NCBI GenBank assembly: GCA_024663395.1
Contig: JANFAH010000210.1
Location: forward strand, 1 to 24,017
Direction of reading: 5' to 3'
Source of the DNA: Pisolithus tinctorius
Lineage: Eukaryota; Basidiomycota; Agaricomycetes; Boletales; Pisolithaceae
DNA length: 24,017 bases
Below are positions 11,020-19,533 of this stretch, one piece after another. Made by a program: the position numbers and the translations under genes. Positions within the stretch are counted from its first letter, which is position 1. Each line of letters opens with the position of its first letter. Below the pieces are notes generated by a model. That model worked only from the letters and a program-made list of their open reading frames with translations. It did not search any database and was not told the DNA's origin.

Positions 11020-11553
11020 AAAGGGCCGGAACGGGAACGACAACAGCGACCATGACCCCACCGACCTCGATGATCCACATCTGCGAGATAGACGTGCGAG
11101 TAGGGTATCGCGAAGAGGCGTTGGTACTGGTAGTGGTCGAACGAGTAGGGGGGAAAGTATGCGCTGACATAGGCGAAGAGGAGGATCCATATCTATGTCT
11201 GGACCAGGATGAAGACGAAGATCTATGAGATTCCACCGGGCGCATCTCACTATACAGCTCAGTCTGCCCGTTTGATGGTATCTAATTGCCGTCAAGCAGA
11301 GTCGCAGGAAGTTCCAAAGGGATGGCTTGCTCACTAGGCATCACCACCGAGGTGAGCCTCCCAGTCGCTATCACCATCTTCACGTTCTTCTCCTGACTCT
11401 CCAGGATCTTTAGCCTTGCTGGGACAATCGCCAACGCGTCGCCATAAACGGCTAGAGACCCCGCCGCTACGACAGAGTCGAGAACCTCTCCCTATCACTC
11501 ACTCTTTACTGCCGAGGGACGGAACCACCCCATTGTTGACGTGTTCTTCCTAT
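11020..11553 (+). pseudogene. Decayed inverted copy of the PNS1-like N-terminal region
   Basis: Nucleotide similarity to the coding strand of the PNS1-like gene (parent segment about 6755-6205, minus strand) is easy to follow by eye from GGAACGGGAACGAC (11028) to GACGTGTTCTTCC (11538). Conserved encoded pieces include DLDDPHLR, RASRVSRRG, EEEDPYL and, in other frames, FQKGWLAH-like and REPL/LLPRDGT segments. Frames are broken by several indels and stops (for example a stop just after 11227), so this copy is not functional. It lies in the opposite orientation to its parent, 4-5 kb away, and covers only the hydrophilic N-terminal tail: no membrane-spanning part is present. It abuts the HNH-like fragment, suggesting that a fusion or a template-switched insertion created both. 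Confidence 0.85.
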
Positions 11554-11902
11554 GATAAATCCCTTTCGTTCGAGATGGCCCTCCGCTCATAACACAGCCG
11601 CCAGTGGCAGGCTACCAATCAATCGGATGCGTTATCTCAGCAAGCAACACTCGATGCAAAACCGAGTTCGTCCAGTGTCGGTGGAGGCTTTTTTTTACAC
11701 AACGCCAGTTTTACATTGTCCTGCTTTCCATTTGCTACCCCGATCACTCTGTCCAACCACTACCAGTATGAGTCCGACAAGAACTTCGATGAAATAACAA
11801 GTCTGTCAACGATTACGAAATCAATTGCAACAGTTCCATAGTCCAAGTTAGAAGGAAAAATGTCCATGTGAAGAGAAGAGCTGTGTCCATCCGTTTCGTT
11901 GG
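11554..11902. other. Intergenic between PNS1 relic and NIS1-like gene
   Basis: About 350 bp with no recognisable coding sequence. It probably includes the 3' UTR of the NIS1-like gene at its right end. Confidence 0.5.
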
Positions 11903-12470
11903 TTACATCACCGTGATTGACTTGTTCAGGACCTCCATCATCGGGAATAGACCTGCCTGTCCATCGAAGTCAGACATCGAGATACGCACTGCGAAGAGGC
12001 TCAATGGGAGGTCAATGAACGCTACTTACCGCAATCAATGTCAAATGGATCACCCCGATCTGAGCTAAGCCCTTCTCCATGCCACTTGGAATCTGCACCG
12101 TAAAATTTTCATACGGCGCGCTCGTCGGGTCGCGGTACTGTGGATCGAAGGGCCCATTGTACAGGATCTGACCCATCATGTATTCAGGTGACGCGCAGAC
12201 CCCGCCGGACGCTGCGCAAGTTTGGAGACCGATCACGACGGCAACTTCTTCAGAGCTGGTGAGCGTGTTCTGTAAGGTGAGCATTAGAACTCAGCGTTAT
12301 GGCGGGTGGGTGGAGAGAAGGGTGCGGGGAAAAGTACTTACCGGACGTTGGATCTGGACTGTGAGGTTGTCCCCTGGAGAAACACTATGTCCGTCAGGGG
12401 GATATCCGATGACAGCGTTCTGCGCGGACGTGAACGCCGGAACCAAAAGCAATAGAAGGAAGGCTTTCAT
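11903..12470 (-). CDS. Small secreted protein, NIS1-like effector family
   Basis: Intact 140-aa secreted protein in three exons: 12470-12342, 12269-12030 and 11956-11903, joined by phase-0 introns of 72 and 73 bp (GTAAGT donors, ACAG acceptors). A typical signal peptide (MKAFLLLLLVPAFTSA, cleavage probably before QNA) is followed by one compact domain with SPGDNLTVQIQRP, SSEEVAVVIGLQ, two cysteines in the QTCAASGGVC stretch, MGQILYNGPF and a terminal NKSITV strand. This arrangement matches the fungal NIS1 family (necrosis-inducing secreted protein 1, PF19271), known in Colletotrichum as an effector that interferes with plant immune kinases and present widely in asco- and basidiomycetes, including non-pathogens. 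The role here is inferred from family only. An alternative acceptor at a CGCAG about 50 bp upstream of exon 3 gives a less family-like C-terminus. Confidence 0.7.
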
Positions 12471-12531
12471 CACGTTCAGTACTCAAGAACAAACAGCTGG
12501 GATGAGGAGGGGACCCTCATCGACCACTTCT

Positions 12532-12538
12532 CTTTATA
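12532..12538 (-). promoter_or_regulatory. TATA box of the NIS1-like gene
   Basis: TATAAAG on the minus strand, 62 bp upstream of the start codon at 12470. Position and sequence fit a fungal core promoter. Confidence 0.6.
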
Positions 12539-13386
12539 CTCGTCATATTTACAGACGATGCAACGCAAGGTGATACATTTTACGGCGGCCCAATACACCC
12601 GAGAAGTGAACGCATTTACATCGCGGCACCGGTGGTCCGTACCCGTGTTCTCCCTCTTACCAAGTGCTTTTACTGGAAGGAGGAACTTAGTTTCCCTCAA
12701 AGGACGATGTTGCTTCTCTTGGACCATATGGGCGAGTCAATGCATACAGTGCGGAGCATTACATCAGGCAGAACGGCACAGTTGCCGCTTTCCTGAACGG
12801 AGGCAGGGAACAAAGTTAGAAACTCTGTATCCTACTTAAGAGATGGTGAGGGCTAACTAAGACATGTATCTGCCAAACATTTGTTCTCCCACTTTCCGGG
12901 CTAACAATGCGAGCAGTTCGAGATCAGATTCATATGCCATGCCATGCTGCATCGCACCCCATTCGCGCACAAGGGAATGCCTTTTTTCGACATGGCCTTC
13001 CTTCCGTGTCGAGGTAAACAATAGAAATCATAAAACCAGTCCAAAATGGACCTACAGATCATTTCGATGCGGCACGGAACACGCACGAGCTGGCTACCTC
13101 CGCTTGAGCGGCACCCTTCCGACTCCAACGTGCGTACACATGGGTCCTTTCTCAGTGACGTCCATGGTGCTAATAAATACCCCCAATCAAGGATGGATGG
13201 GTGACATTCTCACGTCACAGAAGCATTGGTGAACAAGTGCATCGTGAATCAGTAAGGGTTTTGTGGAATGGGAGTGATGCTGTTGATTGGAGTATATATA
13301 TCGAGGAGAATCGTCCCGCAATGCCTAGCTAGATCATGCACGCACAGAAAGCAGGCAGTCCGATACCGTACGGAGAGCAGAGCGCA
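12539..13386. other. Intergenic between NIS1-like gene and wax-synthase array
   Basis: About 850 bp without a recognisable gene. Open frames of up to 122 codons on the plus strand (for example 12864-13232) have no family resemblance or exon-like splice context. The last ~60 bp (from about 13328) resemble the 3' flank of wax-synthase copy 3 (from about 17910), so the duplicated unit extends past the stop codon. Confidence 0.5.
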
Positions 13387-14718
13387 CTACGACGCACACT
13401 CCCTCAACCACCTATCGAACGCCGTCACATAGTGATACACGATTACCTTTGCTGGCGAGGCAGTATCAAACACGTTCGACGACGCAAACATCCCAGCTCT
13501 TCCAAACCCATCCACCATGATGCTCCCCCATACCAACAACCAAGCCATCGTCCACGCTCTCCCTATCCACCCACCCACTTGCTTTCTCGTCACCCGTGTG
13601 AACGCGCACTCGAGGATGACGCCAACAGCCATCATTCCGAACGCGAGGAGCATACACCACCATTCGACGCTCCGATTGAGCATGAGTAGCACAATGTTAT
13701 GGAAGATCCCGGATCCGAGAAACGATCCCATCACATATCCCGCGTGTCCAAATATGAACCCCAAAGGCCGCCCTCCGAGTATGACAAACGTCCGCCTAAA
13801 CAGTTGGTGCCACCTGTAACCCCAGAAATCGCGTAACGAGTCCGCTTTCCATGGTTTGTCGAATACAGGGGGCCACTGTGCGCGGTCTTGCTGCAACACG
13901 ATGACACCGAAGAGTGTAGCAATGTCATACATCATTTGCAAGGCAGCGTAGATTGTGACCGCCATAGAAATCGTGATAGTACTGGATCGGACGTATCTGG
14001 CCAGCGGGGGAAGTGTGGAATCGAAGATCGTGTCTCCGCTCGGATTGGTGAACGTCTCGGGAGAAAATGCTCGTGCCATCACATGGAACGTGTCACATAT
14101 GAAACTGTGGTACAAAGCTGAGAGAAGGACGTGTACTGTGAACCATAGGCGCGAAGTGGGACGCGTGTCCGGAGGAAACCGAAGGCTTTTAGACCAGTTC
14201 CAACCGACGCCGCGCATGTTGATGGAGAGGTCGAGTGCGTCCATAAGGACCGAAGGAGAAGAACCGGTGGGTCTGACGTGTCGCTTCAGTGCGTCCTTTA
14301 AAAAGGTCCATTCTAGTGTACGGACGACGTAGCAGAACATGAGAAGCTACATGGATAATGTCAACGAGGCACAGAAAGACAGATCCAAATGACACCATAA
14401 GTAAATAAAATGCAAGACGCAAAGGGGGACGGGACGCACCGCAAAATCTATATTCAAATATATCAGTACGGGATTTCCACCTGTAAAATCGATCGAGACA
14501 GCAGCGCGAAAAGCCAAAAGGGAAATGAGTGGCCACAGTGCTATACGCAGCATACGCGTTCCAGGGAGAATGACCAGCAGTGCGACGACATGGTAGGAAA
14601 GGCACGGAGGTAACACGTATGCAAAGAATGTATACGTGTCGAACGGTAGTCTCTCTGACACGCGTCGGACGCGTAGGATGTCGGTAGAGAGACTCTCAAG
14701 GAAAGACCAGGCCATCAT
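13387..14718 (-). CDS. Wax-synthase-like membrane O-acyltransferase, copy 1 (intact)
   Basis: Multi-pass ER-type membrane acyltransferase of the MBOAT/wax-synthase group (PF13813), which esterifies long-chain or terpenoid alcohols with acyl-CoA; the fungal substrate is unknown. Two exons, 14718-14440 and 14346-13387, give 412 aa without any frame break. The 93-bp intron (GTGCGT...TGTAG) joins NIDFA to LLMFCYVVRTLEW in phase 0. Diagnostic parts: SLRDFWGYRWHQLFRRTF, and the FLGSGIFHN segment with the conserved putative catalytic His, followed by VEWWCMLLAFGM. Strong hydrophobic stretches run throughout. It belongs to a three-copy tandem array and is the only intact copy, so it should supply the function. 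ATG at 14718 chosen; a second ATG follows at 14715. Confidence 0.88.
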
Positions 14719-14797
14719 TGTGGCCCTACCGTCGTGATCGTCGTCGATGATGAGACGATATTCGGGTCCCTCATTTTCACGAGGTCTTCCGTTTACT

Positions 14798-14808
14798 GCA
14801 GTATAAAC
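14798..14808 (-). promoter_or_regulatory. Core-promoter-like element, copy 1
   Basis: Plus-strand GCAGTATAAAC, i.e. GTTTATACTGC in the gene's direction, about 80 bp before the start codon. Copies 2 (16672-16683, GCAGTTTAAATA) and 3 (19302-19316, GCAGTTTATTATATA) carry the same GCAGT-(T/A)TA pattern at similar distances, suggesting a shared TATA-type core promoter. Confidence 0.4.
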
Positions 14809-14836
14809 GTAATAGCACTAGTACCTCTGTAATACA

Positions 14837-14854
14837 CCAGATTAGTCAGCCACC
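14837..14854. repeat. 18-bp dispersed motif, occurrence upstream of copy 1
   Basis: CCAGATTAGTCAGCCACC. An identical 18-mer lies at 19412-19429 upstream of copy 3, and its first 14 bases recur at 10620-10633. In the first two cases it lies 119 and 158 bp upstream of the array gene's start codon. Confidence 0.8.
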
Positions 14855-15273
14855 GCTGATCCATCGAAGTGAAACCAAGCCACGTATCAGTTTAGTTACA
14901 GCCGTCTAACTTGCCATCACTTCCCTACTGAACTCAAGTTTCACGGGAGCTCAAAGGAGAGTCGACAAGATACGACACTAGGTTCATGGTAAAGCTGACT
15001 CGATGGAGGGATTAAAAGTCGTGTCATGGGCTCTAAGTCGATGTCGGTTTTGGCGGGGGACAGGGCACAACATACCTGTATACCTAGGTATATTGCATAT
15101 TCATGAGGTGGAACACTTGAGGCACAGCCACCCATTATCTAGATTCTGGGTGTTACACTCTCATACAGAGAGAGGGGCAGCTATCGTCACGGGTACGCCG
15201 ATCCTAGGTTTGTAGACAGGTCGTGCTTGTCCGGAAAGCAAGCAAATATCGTGCGACATCTGATCGAGGCATA

Positions 15274-16578
15274 CTACGATCCGCACGCCCTCAGCCATCT
15301 ATCGAAGGCTGTCGCGTAGTGCTCCACGATGCCCCTCGCAGGAGCCGCAGTACCAAACGCGCCCGCCGATGCAAACATCCCCGCTCGCGCAAGTCCATCG
15401 ACCATGACGTTCCCCCATACCAACAACCAAGCCGTCGTCCATGCTCTCCCCATCCACCCACTCACTCGCCTTCCTGTCACCCGTGTGAACATGAGCTCGA
15501 GAATGACGCCGACACCCATCATTCCGAACGAGAGGGTCATGCACCACCACTCGACGTTCTGATTGATCATGATTACCACGATGTTGTGATAAATCCCCGA
15601 TCCAATGAAGGTTCCAGCTACGAATCCCACATATCCGAATAAAGACCCCAAAGACCACCCACCCACCACAATAAATGTTCGCCTCAACAATTGATGCCAT
15701 CTATAGCCCCAAAAATCGCGCAACGAGTCCGCATTCCATGGTTCGTAGAATACAGGAGGCCACTGTGCAGGGTCTTGCTGCAACACAGCGACGCCGAAGA
15801 ATGTGCCGAGGTTATAGATCGTTTGCACGAGTGCGTAGTAGATGGAGAATCCGACGAGGATAGAAAGGACACTGGATCGGATGTATCGGATCAGAGGGGA
15901 AGTGTGGGGTCAAAGATAGTGCCTCCACTTAGGACGGTGAATGTCTCAGGCGAAAAAGCTCGTACGGCAAGCTGGATTACACCACAAATGAAACTGTGGA
16001 ACAAAGCGGAGAGAAAGACGTATATTATGAGCCATGGGCGTGAAGGGGGCGTTTGTCAGGAGGGAAACGGAGGCTCTTGGACCAGTTCCAACCGACACCG
16101 CGCATGTTGGTGGAGAGGTCAAGTGCATCCATGAGAATGGATGGTGAGGAACCAGAAGGTCGGAGGTGCCGTTTGAGTGGGCCTTTTGGAACGTCCATTC
16201 CAGCATACGGATGACGAAGGTGAACATGACGAGCTATATTAACAGATCCAGCATCAGACCCAAAGATGATGTCGGTCAGAATAAACATAGTAAACATAAT
16301 GTGAAGGGGGAGAAGATCGCTCATACCGCAAAATCAACATTCAAAAACGTCCGCTGAGGATTCCCACCTGTAAGATCTACGTACATGGCAGCACGAAAAG
16401 CCAAGAGAGCAATGAGTGGCCACAATGCTATACGCAGCATACGGGTTCCGGGGAGGATGACCAAGAGTGCGACGACATGATAAGCAAGACATGGAGGTAG
16501 TATGTACGCAAAGAATGTGTAGGTGTCGAACGGGAGTCTCTCTGACGCGGGTGGGACGCGGAAGACATTGGTGGGCAT
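15274..16578 (-). pseudogene. Wax-synthase-like O-acyltransferase, copy 2 (three frame breaks)
   Basis: Second copy of the MBOAT_2/wax-synthase-like gene. Exon 1 is 16578-16327. The intron 16326-16234 has the same length (93 bp) and position as in copy 1 (NVDFA joined to LVMFTFVI). Exon 2 runs to the stop at 15274. The core SLRDFWGYRWHQLLRRTF and FIGSGIYHN segments are intact. Three single-base losses break exon 2: near 16181 (GAC in copy 3, GC here), near 16047 (a run of C) and near 15898 (a run of C). Copy 1's start codon corresponds to ATA here (about 16608), so the first available ATG, at 16578, begins ten codons later. Either a young pseudogene or a functional gene with sequence errors: all other codons still read as family-like protein. 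Confidence 0.82.
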
Positions 16579-17416
16579 GTTCTGGAAGGACGCCCAGGAT
16601 ATCGTTATCGTTTAATTGTCGGCGTCGTCGATGGGCGATGGAAAGACGCTGCCTGGGGCTCCTTCATCGTGGCAGTTTAAATACATCACGGGCAAGACAT
16701 GTCCTTCCTTCGCAAGCGCTCAGCCAAAACTTTTGTGCGGGATCTCGGCAATTGTCCGAAATGAACTTCCAGCGCAAAGAATCACTGTGAGAAGTTTGGC
16801 CGACTCAGCGTGGGCAAGAGGGATTTGGCTGATTGGTTAATTGTAAGCCAGGGTGCCGGTGATACCTTATATATTGGGAACGAACACTGACGCAGGAGGG
16901 AATCATTAGTCTTGGAAGCGAACGCTTGGGAAGCCAGCAAAATCCCTCCCAAACGGAGACTAAGAAGGAATTTACTTCAACGCAACGAAAAGTAAGCGCA
17001 CCGTATGACGACTCGACACACCATCAATGCATCATGCATCATCCATGTATGTCACTTCGTCCGGTCACTATTGTGCAGGTGAATGTCGATCGTGTGGCAT
17101 GGCAACGGAGGCTGCACGGTCCCGAGGATATACAGAAGAATACCCCCTCCAATTGAGGGCTGGTCACCGGTTGAGCCAGGGTGCACACTGTTGACCCTCC
17201 CCCACTCGCCTTGTTCCTAAATCGTGTATACCAAGCACCACGAGCATCGTGCCTCGTCCGGGTCGCCTTTCTGGGGTAAGGGCAACTTCCATCGTTGATG
17301 GTTAGTCCTCTAGTAGCTGCCTAAATATCTGGCCCGGGATGGACGCAGTCGGGTAGCGGCGCCCTCTGACGAGAACTTGTGCCGCTCTCCACGGGGACCC
17401 ACCACCCTTTTATCTA

Positions 17417-17437
17417 CCACTACACCTGCTGTAGTGG
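17417..17437. repeat. Hairpin 1: 8-bp stem, 5-nt loop
   Basis: CCACTACA and TGTAGTGG are perfect inverted repeats separated by CCTGC. The location in a gene-free spacer leaves the function open. Confidence 0.7.
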
Positions 17438-17517
17438 CCCTGACCCTCGGGCAGTGGCGACCGACGGAAGTAGGAAGTAGATGGACGCCCTGACCCTGGT
17501 TGCACATAAAATTCTAC

Positions 17518-17536
17518 TACCACCCGAGGGGTGGTA
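17518..17536. repeat. Hairpin 2: 8-bp stem, 3-nt loop
   Basis: TACCACCC and GGGTGGTA are perfect inverted repeats separated by GAG, about 80 bp after hairpin 1. The tetranucleotides ACCA and TGGT recur in this block. Confidence 0.7.
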
Positions 17537-17975
17537 ATGTACTCACTGGTATACCGGAGTCTCTTCCATCATTTCTCCCAATCAGTGGTCTTACACACTG
17601 CCTTATCGCTCACTAACTCCTTGAGAAGCTGGTGTCCTGCGCATAGAGCACTGTCCCCCTCTGCATACTCTGGGTGCTATGCATTCCACACCTAATGATA
17701 CAGAGTAACATGGCACTTTCTTGGATAGAGATTTTGCAGTTGGAAGTTCAAGAGGCCTTGTTGACGCACCTCAGTTTCATGTAACTGCTATGCCAAAGCA
17801 GCAGTATTGAAGATCTGCTCCTCAGTCCTCGGATGTCATATCATAAGAGTCAGAGAGGGTTAATTATTATTGGGCTACACCTGTTGTGTACAACAGCATT
17901 TGGCGGGTCTATAGCTGGATCATGCACATACAGAAGGCAGGTAGCCCGATGTCACAGTACGGGAGAACAAGCACA

Positions 17976-19254
17976 CTATGATGCACATTCCCTCAACCAC
18001 CTATCCAACACCGTCACATAATATTCCACGATCCCTTTGACAGGGCACGCAGTATCCAACAAGGTTGTTGATGCAAGCAACCCCGCTCGCGCAAACCCAT
18101 CCATCATAACTTCCCCACACCAACAACCAAGCCATCGACCATACTCTCCCAACCACCCACCCACTTCCTTCCCCGTCATCCGCGTGAACATGTGCTCAAG
18201 GAGAACACCAACGGCCATCATCCCGAATGCGAGGAGCATGCACCACCATTCGACATTTTGATTGAGCATGACTACCACAATGTTGTGGACTACCCCCGAT
18301 GCGAGAAATGATCCCAGCACATATCCCATGTCCGAACGCGATCCCAAGAGGCCATCCCCGACAACACGAATGTCCGCCGAAACAGTTGATGCCACCTATA
18401 ACCCCAGAAGTCCCGCAACGAGTCTGCTTTCCACGGCTTGTCGAATACGGGTGGCCATTGCGCGGGTCTTGCTGAAGCACGATGACACCAATGAGCGTAG
18501 CAATGTCATATATCAGTTGCATGACAGCAAAGATGGCAACTGCGGCGAAACAGTGATGATGACGGATCGGAAGTACGGATGAAGGAGGAAGTGTCGCATC
18601 AAAGATCGTGCCTCCACTTAGAACAGTAAAGGTCTCGGGGAAAATGCTTGCGTAGCAAGGTGGAATGCACCACATACAATGCTGTGGTACCAAGTGGAGA
18701 GTAAGACATATGCTATGAACCATCCGCGCGAGGAGGGACGTGCGTCCGAGGAACACGGAGGCTTTTGGACCAATTCCAACCGATGCCGCGGACATTGGTG
18801 GAGAGGTCTAGCGCGTCCATGAAGATGGACGGAGAAGAACCAGTAGGCCGGAGATGCCGCTTGAGTGGGTCTTTTGCAGTTGTCCATTCGAACGTGCGCA
18901 CGACGAAGCAGAACATAATAAGCTATAGAGACCGGGAATCACCAAACCTCAGAAGAATGAAAGATGACATGAGTAGCATACCGCAAAATCAACATTGAAA
19001 AACGTTTTCTGAGGGTCCCCACCTGTGAATCGATGCCCATGGTGGCTCGAAAAGCCAAGAGGGCGACGAGTGGCCACAGTGCGATGCGCAGCACACGCGT
19101 TCCGGGGAGAATGACTAGACTGCAGCGACATAGTAAGAGAGGCACGTTGGTACGATGTACGCGAAGAATGTGGAGTGTCGAACGGGCGTCTCTCTGACAC
19201 AGGTGGTACACGGAAGAAGTGGGTGGGCAGGTTCTCAAGGAACGACGAGGCCAT
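17976..19254 (-). pseudogene. Wax-synthase-like O-acyltransferase, copy 3 (heavily broken)
   Basis: Third copy of the array gene. The start codon (MASSFLENLPTHFFRV, 19254) and the stop (17976, after RWLRECAS) are both kept. The intron (18982-18923, 60 bp, GTATGC...CTATAG) is at the same place as in copies 1 and 2. Family segments are spread over all three frames: GGDPQKTFFNVDFA, then SSPSIFMDALDLSTN, then LIYDIATLIGVIVLQQDP, then FLASGVVHN and VEWWCMLLAFGM. At least six frame changes separate them, near 19165, 19120, 19035, 18745, 18590, 18465 and 18340, and a compensated pair lies around 18130. It cannot encode a full enzyme, so I read it as a pseudogene. The 3' end and flank resemble copy 1 more than copy 2. 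Confidence 0.85.
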
Positions 19255-19301
19255 TGTCGTCGTCAGGCGATGACAATTGGAGGCAGTTCAGGTTCGTTTT
19301 C

Positions 19302-19316
19302 GCAGTTTATTATATA
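19302..19316 (-). promoter_or_regulatory. TATA-like element of copy 3
   Basis: Reads TATATAATAAACTGC in the gene's direction, about 50 bp before the start codon. It is related to the elements at 14798-14808 and 16672-16683 by the ACTGC-adjacent AT-rich core. Confidence 0.4.
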
Positions 19317-19411
19317 GTCCAACATTTTTGTACAAGCGCCCAGAACATAAAAAGCCCTGCGGTGTTTGTGGGTGCACAGTCGACCGTGGCGGACAGCGTA
19401 TGTACTGGACC

Positions 19412-19429
19412 CCAGATTAGTCAGCCACC
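19412..19429. repeat. 18-bp dispersed motif, occurrence upstream of copy 3
   Basis: CCAGATTAGTCAGCCACC, identical to 14837-14854. The sequences on either side differ between the two sites beyond a few bases. Confidence 0.8.
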
Positions 19430-19533
19430 CTCAGTATGTCGTCTCAGTTATTTCTAATGAGATGTTCCCCGTTTCCGAGTATGCCCGCCCGGTGGCCAGC
19501 TACATGCTAGAACTAGTACTACAGCACGACCCT

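Larger units (their letters stand above)
14719..15273. other. Intergenic between wax-synthase copies 1 and 2
   Basis: 5' flank of copy 1 and 3' flank of copy 2. It contains the core-promoter-like element at 14798-14808 and the repeated CCAGATTAGTCAGCCACC at 14837-14854. No gene recognised. Confidence 0.55.
16579..17975. other. 1.4 kb spacer between copies 2 and 3
   Basis: No protein family recognised in either strand. The right half of the copy-2 promoter lies at 16672-16683. The middle (about 17390-17540) contains two perfect short hairpins and a repeated GCCCTGACCCT. From about 17910 the sequence resembles the 3' flank of copy 1. A mobile-element remnant is possible, but terminal repeats and target duplications were not found. 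Confidence 0.5.

Noticed and set aside
12864..13232. Plus-strand frame of 122 codons
   Set aside because: No recognisable domain, no splice-compatible neighbours, and ordinary base composition; kept as intergenic.
13336..13689. Plus-strand His/Pro-rich frames opposite the wax-synthase copies
   Set aside because: They recur at the same relative place in all three copies simply because they are antisense shadows of the duplicated genes.
666..19254. A biosynthetic gene cluster formed by the acyltransferase, ABC transporter and wax-synthase-like genes
   Set aside because: No backbone enzyme (PKS, NRPS, terpene cyclase), P450 or regulator is present, and housekeeping genes lie between them.
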